Shown here piece after piece: positions 59,607 to 64,000 of a stretch of DNA of 64,000 nucleotides (positions are counted from its first letter, which is position 1; each line of letters starts with the position of its first letter). This DNA is from Deltaproteobacteria bacterium (GTDB lineage: Bacteria; Myxococcota_A; Polyangia; Polyangiales; Polyangiaceae), in the NCBI GenBank assembly GCA_016218915.1, contig JACRCQ010000054.1:1-64000 (forward strand). The letters run 5' to 3'. The notes under the pieces are model-generated. The model saw only the letters and a list, made by a program, of their open reading frames with translations. It was not told the DNA's origin and did not search any database. Both the position numbers and the translations under genes were made by a program.

Positions 59607-59929
59607 CCACGAGAGATGCAATCTCCGCTTCAGTCGCCCTGGGTTCCCACCTCCGGATTGGCTGACTTGAGGGAAGTGGGATACCAGGGGATCAGACTGA
59701 GTCCACAACCGTCGGACGCGAACCCGTGCTGATCGACTTCCGATCCGCGGGCGCACGACGTCCGAAGCGCTTTTTGCGCCCGGGATATTCGCTGTGCGTT
59801 GCGTACGAGGAAAGTCACGGCTGGCTCCTGGTGGGTCCACGTAGTGAACGAGGACCGTTCGATGTCTTTGACGCAGACCGGGGCCCGAATATTCTGTGGC
59901 AGATCACTTTTTTTGAAAGAATCTTCGCC

Positions 59930-60715
59930 CTACTTGTCCACGATCAGGATCCCGTCGAGGTGATCGTACTCGTGCTGCACGATGCGCGCGGAGAACTGCT
60001 CGGTCGCGTTCGTCGTGCTCCCGATCGTCTCGCCCACGACCTCGGTTCCGTCGTCGCGCACGTAGTCCACGGTCACCCAAAGCGATCGCTTCACCTTCGG
60101 CTGCTTGCCAGGCACGGACAGACACCCTTCCGCTGAAGCCCAGGTTTCAGGCGAATACGCCGTGATCTTGGGGTTGAGCAACGCATCCACCGGGCTGCCG
60201 GTCAGGTCGCCTCGCTCTGCGAGGAACAACCGACGGCTGATGCCTACCTGCGGACCTGCGAGGCCGACACCGGAGCCGGTTGCAGCGAGCGTCACCCTCA
60301 TGCGCTCGATCAGCAGCAGGACCGTCGGGTCCTTGGGATCGATCGGGCACGCGATCTGATGCAGGAATGCGTCGCCCTCAGGCGTCGCGTTGGTCACGAT
60401 CGTCATCGGCGTCGTCGCGTCGCCGGACTCGATCAGGGTCCGCTCCTCCTGCGTCAGCGCAAGGGACTTGCACTCTGCTGCGGCCGTTTCCTCGCTGGGA
60501 CTGTCTGCCGGGCCGTCGGAGGTGCTCCCTTCTTCTGCCTGCGCGTCTTCGCCTGGCTGACCTGCAGCGCCAGCCTGCCCGTCAGGGCCAGCTTCTGCGA
60601 GCGCGCCCGCTTCGCCCCCGCTGCCGCCCATCGAGGCAGGACCGGGATCCGTCGAGTCGTCACCGCATCCGCACAGAAGCAGGGCAGTGATCAGCAGATA
60701 CGAAGTGGTGCGCAT
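59930..60715 (-). CDS. Lipoprotein with complete peptide deformylase domain
   Basis: 261 residues from ATG 60715 with GGAGG 5 nt upstream. N-terminus MRTTSYLLITALLLCGCGDD is a lipoprotein signal (Cys17), followed by a Gly/Ala/Asp/Glu linker to ~80. Residues ~85-261 are a peptide deformylase fold with all three motifs: GVGLAGPQVG (149-158), EGCLS (Cys198 metal ligand), QHEYDHLDG (His248, Glu249, His252). Normal deformylases act on nascent chains in the cytoplasm; this one should be exported. Active-site residues are intact. It starts 65 nt after the RtcB-type gene on the same strand. Confidence 0.87.
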   Translation of the reverse strand: MRTTSYLLITALLLCGCGDDSTDPGPASMGGSGGEAGALAEAGPDGQAGAAGQPGEDAQAEEGSTSDGPADSPSEETAAAECKSLALTQEERTLIESGDATTPMTIVTNATPEGDAFLHQIACPIDPKDPTVLLLIERMRVTLAATGSGVGLAGPQVGISRRLFLAERGDLTGSPVDALLNPKITAYSPETWASAEGCLSVPGKQPKVKRSLWVTVDYVRDDGTEVVGETIGSTTNATEQFSARIVQHEYDHLDGILIVDK

Positions 60716-60780
60716 GGGTCCTCCGGGGCGGGGCGACGGCGTTGGAGGGATGATACTACGGATGGGGGGCGGGAATCGAT

Positions 60781-62307
60781 TCAACCCTTCACTGTAGCGA
60801 TCGGCTCCAGCCGTACCACCGGCTGTGCGATACCGGCTTCTTGCACGCTGCGAATGACCGGGCCGATCGCCTTGTAGGCAAAGGGGGCCTCCTCCAGGAT
60901 CCGTTGACGGTACTTGTCCAGGATGTCCCTGCGGGTCCGAAGCAGCGGTGCGTTCGGATCGATCGGGGTCACAACCTCCAACGGCGCCAGGACCTGATCG
61001 GCCATCGCCTGGTTCACATGGGTGGCCGCGCCTCGTGACAGTGCACGGCCGGCACCGTGGCAGGCGCTGCTGAGCGACGCCTCCTGCCCGCAGCCGGCAA
61101 GCAGAAAGCTCGACGCGCCCATGGACCCAGGGATGATCACTGGCTCGCCGATCCACGCGTCAGCGGTGGCCGGGCCACCTGCCGGTGTGGCGCCCTTGCG
61201 ATGCAGGAACCTCTCTCCGTCGTGGCCGGGGAATACGAGGTTGTGGGGTGCGTCGTACACGAGCCGAGCGGACACAGTTCGCCCGGTGGCTTCGCGAATG
61301 GCACGTAGCGCCATGAGCCCCAGAAAGAGCCGATTGGCGTACGCAAAGTTCGCCGCGTTGTGCATCGCATCCAGATACGCCGCGGACAAGGATCGCGAAG
61401 CGCCGGAAGCAGGCAGGGGATAGAAGCCGTGTGCCGGGTGCCGCAACGTGCGTGGAAACGCGTCCTGGGCTTCTGCCATGAAATGCCCGCCAATCGCGTG
61501 TCCGATGCCCACTGATCCGGAGTGCACCATGATCGCGAGGCTGTCGCGTCGGATGCCCCAGAAGTGGGCCACTGCGCCGTCCAGAACCTCGGCCACCCGC
61601 TGCAGCTCCACGAAGTGGTTGCCGCCGCCGACGGATCCGATCTGCGGGTCTCGGCCATCCACGCGCCCGGAAGAGCGCACAAAGCCGTCAAAGCCAAAAA
61701 GCCCATGGGTCGGGAACGTGCCGTTTGCATGGACACGCTCCAGGTCGTCACGAGCGCTTCGCACGTCGAGGTGCTTCCAGAGTCCCCGGGCGCTGTTGTC
61801 CGAGTAGGTCTCCAACAGCCCGGTCAGGCCATTGCGGAGAATCGCTTCTCGTTGCCGCGGCGACATGGGGATGTCGCGTTCTCCTCCGAAGAAAAGTGCG
61901 CGCAGCCGACGAGCCACAGCCGGCCTATGCGCTGCCAACGCCTCTGCCGGCAGATCTGTCACCAGCAGCCGCATGCCGCATCCGATGTCGTTGCCGATCG
62001 CCTTGGGAACCACGAAGGATCGCGCGTCTGCCACGGTTCCCACGGGGATTCCGGCCCCCCGGTGGAAGTCCGGGGTCAGTACGATGCGCGCAAGCTCGCC
62101 CGTGGCATCGCCGAAGAATCGGTGCCGGTTGAGAGCTTCGAGCGTTTGCGCGAGCGACGCGAATGAAAGCAGCTGCTCGATCGCAGCTCGCTCAACGGGG
62201 ACGTCGATCCCCGCAAACAGAAGGATGGGAATCCCCTGAGGGTTCCCGATTCGTACGTGCGCTGCGTCGATGCGTTCGACGATGCGCGAAACATCCAAGT
62301 AGCCCAT
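60781..62307 (-). CDS. rtcB: RtcB-type RNA-splicing ligase
   Basis: About 508 residues from ATG 62307 (ATG 62316 and an upstream ATG at 62442 are alternatives). Conserved RtcB motifs: IGNDIGCGMRL (Asp107, Cys110), GSVGGGNHFVEL (His231), MVHSGSVGIGHAIG (His262), DAPHNLVF with HRKGATPA (His369), IIPGSMGASSFLLAG and the guanylylated histidine in SACHGAGRALS (His417). Joins 2',3'-cyclic-phosphate or 3'-phosphate ends to 5'-OH ends using GTP and Mn2+ (family knowledge). No archease or RtcR gene is visible beside it. Likely same transcript as the deformylase lipoprotein. Confidence 0.92.
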   Translation of the reverse strand: MGYLDVSRIVERIDAAHVRIGNPQGIPILLFAGIDVPVERAAIEQLLSFASLAQTLEALNRHRFFGDATGELARIVLTPDFHRGAGIPVGTVADARSFVVPKAIGNDIGCGMRLLVTDLPAEALAAHRPAVARRLRALFFGGERDIPMSPRQREAILRNGLTGLLETYSDNSARGLWKHLDVRSARDDLERVHANGTFPTHGLFGFDGFVRSSGRVDGRDPQIGSVGGGNHFVELQRVAEVLDGAVAHFWGIRRDSLAIMVHSGSVGIGHAIGGHFMAEAQDAFPRTLRHPAHGFYPLPASGASRSLSAAYLDAMHNAANFAYANRLFLGLMALRAIREATGRTVSARLVYDAPHNLVFPGHDGERFLHRKGATPAGGPATADAWIGEPVIIPGSMGASSFLLAGCGQEASLSSACHGAGRALSRGAATHVNQAMADQVLAPLEVVTPIDPNAPLLRTRRDILDKYRQRILEEAPFAYKAIGPVIRSVQEAGIAQPVVRLEPIATVKG

Positions 62308-62616
62308 GGCTGCCATCCAGCGCTGGTCCTGGACATAGCCAGGAACGCAGACGCAATGAAACACCGGCGCGTCGACCAACCAGGCACGACGCCCACTTCG
62401 GGGTTTCAGAGGCTCACGCCTCTGCAGCAGCGAAAGTAGCATAGCACAGAATCAGGACGTTCCATGGGAAAAGTGCCAACGGGCCACCAAGTCACCCGAT
62501 CGACTCGTAGGCGGATCCCGCATTCCGTGTTCGCGTTCGCATTCCCGGTGTTGCCTATTGCTAGTTGTCCGAAAAAGGTTGGAACCTTCCCGACCAGGCG
62601 TTGTCCTCTACCCTCC

Positions 62617-62621
62617 GGAGG
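62617..62621 (+). promoter_or_regulatory. Shine-Dalgarno for a TTG start
   Basis: GGAGG 4 nt before the TTG at 62626. It defines the start of the MutS-family gene. Confidence 0.6.
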
Positions 62622-62625
62622 TCCC

Positions 62626-64000
62626 TTGAACAGCCCCTCTCCCCTGTCCGATGCGCTGCCCGCCGGAACGGACACGCTCCGTGCCCCTGAAGTTCCCGCG
62701 CCAGACCTGCTCGACCCCTCCCCGCAGTCCCGGGTCGACCTCGACGCGGTCCAACAAGCCATGGAGTTCGCCTTTGCAAGCGGCGTCTCTGGCGGCCTGT
62801 TCGCCGAAGCCCTCCAGAAGTCCATCCCTGCCAACTCCCGCTGGGAACCCGAGGCCTTTGCCAACGACCTCTTCCTCGAGGACTTCGTCTCCCGCTGCTA
62901 TCTCGTCAGGATCGGCGGACGCACCCTGCAAGCGCAAGTCCCGCACCTCATCCGCTTGCTCGCAACCCCGCCGTCGACCCGCGCCGGCGTCGACCATAGG
63001 CGCGCGATTGCCGAAGAGCTCGCTTCCTCGCCCGCCCTGCGATCGGAATTCGAGCAGCTGTACGTCCTGTTGTGCAGATTCCGCACCGGCATCGAAGGGG
63101 CCACGCTCAACAAGCGATTCGACCAGAACCGACGCCAGCTCGACCTGCTCACCCTGGCAAAGCAGATCTTCGATCGCATGGCCTCCGGATTTGCCACCGC
63201 AACCTCCGGCCTTGCAAGGCTCTCGACCTTTGGCTCGCAGGTGCAGGCGACCGAGCCGTACCAGTCGATGGCGCAGTTGCTCCACTACGATGATAATCTC
63301 GCCACGTTGGATCTCAGGGTCCGCGTGGGCTCAGACGGCTACATTCGTGGCTTCCAGATCTCTTCTCTCAAAGAGAACGAAAAGAACATCTTCTTCGCGT
63401 CGCCCTGGCGACGGTGGCTCTCCAAGCTCGAGCTGGTGTTTCGGGGGTTCCAGTTCGGCGATGGCGAAGTGATGGCGCGCCTCATCGACGCTGTGTTCGA
63501 CGGCATCGTGCGATATCTCGTCCACTTCGTGCAGCTGCTGGGCGACATGGAGTTCTACCTGGGCGCGCTCGGTTTTCGCGATCTGTCCCGGGCCGCAGGT
63601 CTCGAGGTCTGCCTGCCCACGCTCGTGTCTGCCGACTCGCCCCGCGTTCTCACGGGGTTGTTCAATCCGCTTCTCGTGGCCCACGGAACCAGGGCCGTAC
63701 CCTGCAACCTGCGCACGGATCGCCACAGCGCGACGGTGCTGATCACAGGCCCGAACTCCGGGGGAAAGACGCGTCTGCTGCAATCGATCGGCATCGCGCA
63801 GCTGCTCGCGCAGGCCGGGGTGTTCATCCCCGCAACGCAGGCGCGCATGGCCTTGTGTCCAGCGCTCGTCGTGTCTCTGATCCAGGAGACGCGCGCAGAT
63901 CAGGCCGAGGGGCGCCTCGGCATGGAGATGATTCGCATCCGGGCGCTGTTCGAGAAGCTCCCGCCAGGGGCCATGGTCATCCTCGACGAGCTTTGCTCTG
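62626..64000 (+). CDS. MutS-family ATPase (partial, runs off the window)
   Basis: 458 codons are visible from a TTG start; no stop occurs before the edge. The N-terminal region is helical (MEFAFASGVSGGLFAEAL, LYVLLCRFRTGIEGATLNKR) and then a MutS-type core leads to the ATPase: Walker A GPNSGGKTRLLQSIG, signature-like IQETRADQAEGRLGMEM, and Walker B VILDELCS at the edge. The N-terminal mismatch-recognition domain of MutS1 is absent, so it is a MutS-related ATPase (MutS2/MutS5-like or uncharacterised). Divergent from the RtcB gene. Confidence 0.82.
   Translation, partial: MNSPSPLSDALPAGTDTLRAPEVPAPDLLDPSPQSRVDLDAVQQAMEFAFASGVSGGLFAEALQKSIPANSRWEPEAFANDLFLEDFVSRCYLVRIGGRTLQAQVPHLIRLLATPPSTRAGVDHRRAIAEELASSPALRSEFEQLYVLLCRFRTGIEGATLNKRFDQNRRQLDLLTLAKQIFDRMASGFATATSGLARLSTFGSQVQATEPYQSMAQLLHYDDNLATLDLRVRVGSDGYIRGFQISSLKENEKNIFFASPWRRWLSKLELVFRGFQFGDGEVMARLIDAVFDGIVRYLVHFVQLLGDMEFYLGALGFRDLSRAAGLEVCLPTLVSADSPRVLTGLFNPLLVAHGTRAVPCNLRTDRHSATVLITGPNSGGKTRLLQSIGIAQLLAQAGVFIPATQARMALCPALVVSLIQETRADQAEGRLGMEMIRIRALFEKLPPGAMVILDELCS

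Larger units (their letters stand above)
59499..59929. other. Leader region of the tRNA array
   Basis: 431 bp with no supported gene; one plus-strand frame (59726 onward) runs into the antisense of the deformylase gene and is not protein-like. Holds an inverted repeat GATACAGTCGTATC (59501-59514) abutting tRNA-Tyr, the terminator-like hairpin at 59579-59606, and GCGC-TTTTT-GCGC near 59768-59780. Confidence 0.45.

Overview
The window looks like chromosome from a GC-rich, large-genome delta-type proteobacterium, most probably a myxobacterium of the Polyangia (Sorangium/Polyangium relatives). The grounds are the strong third-position GC bias, four eukaryote-type Ser/Thr kinase genes paired with TPR/PEGA-like or FHA partners, and at least seventeen predicted lipoproteins with Gly/Ser/Ala linkers and cysteine-rich or FG-GAP, vWA, FGE and DUF1566-type domains. 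This placement comes from gene style, not from a marker gene.

Layout. 0.3-3.7 kb: a radical SAM protein fused to a secreted-type tail and an alpha/beta-hydrolase-like protein. 3.7-15.1 kb: a long minus-strand run (repeat-rich FGE lipoprotein, kinase, TPR partner, methyltransferase, FG-GAP/CARDB lipoprotein, OmpA-like lipoprotein). 15.1-20.3 kb: palindromic intergenic repeats, a truncated FGE-type lipoprotein, a zinc-ribbon protein and two cysteine-rich lipoproteins. 20.4-22.4 kb: a three-gene operon of a YeiH-type transporter, a membrane-anchored barrel-sandwich protein and a universal stress protein. 22.7-33.9 kb: secreted and membrane proteins, a second kinase with its TPR partner, an extensin-like protein, a di-haem lipoprotein and a vWA lipoprotein. 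34.1-36.3 kb: glmS overlapping a small zinc/membrane protein. 36.3-43.3 kb: more lipoproteins, a phosphoesterase and a Tat-exported solute-binding-like protein. 43.5-47.0 kb: the beta-oxidation pair fadI-fadJ. 47.0-56.3 kb: lipoproteins, an HExxH membrane protein, a kinase divergent from an FHA/winged-helix protein, and a degenerate kinase-like receptor. 56.5-62.3 kb: the most unusual part. An HNH endonuclease gene lies directly downstream of an array of 18 tRNA genes, and upstream on the same strand are a lipoprotein carrying a complete peptide deformylase domain and an RtcB-type RNA ligase. 62.6 kb to the end: a MutS-family ATPase cut by the window edge.

The tRNA array stands out. Seven of the 18 tRNAs (four Ser, plus Phe, Glu and Tyr) have C instead of the near-universal U33 in otherwise regular anticodon arms. 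Two tRNA-Ser fold only with an 8-bp acceptor and 4-bp T stem (8/4), and tRNA-His plus another tRNA-Ser can do so. An array of altered tRNAs beside an RNA ligase, a deformylase-like protein and a nuclease gene suggests a translation backup or tRNA-damage-resistance island. That functional reading is inference; the tRNA structures and the enzyme motifs are read directly from the sequence.
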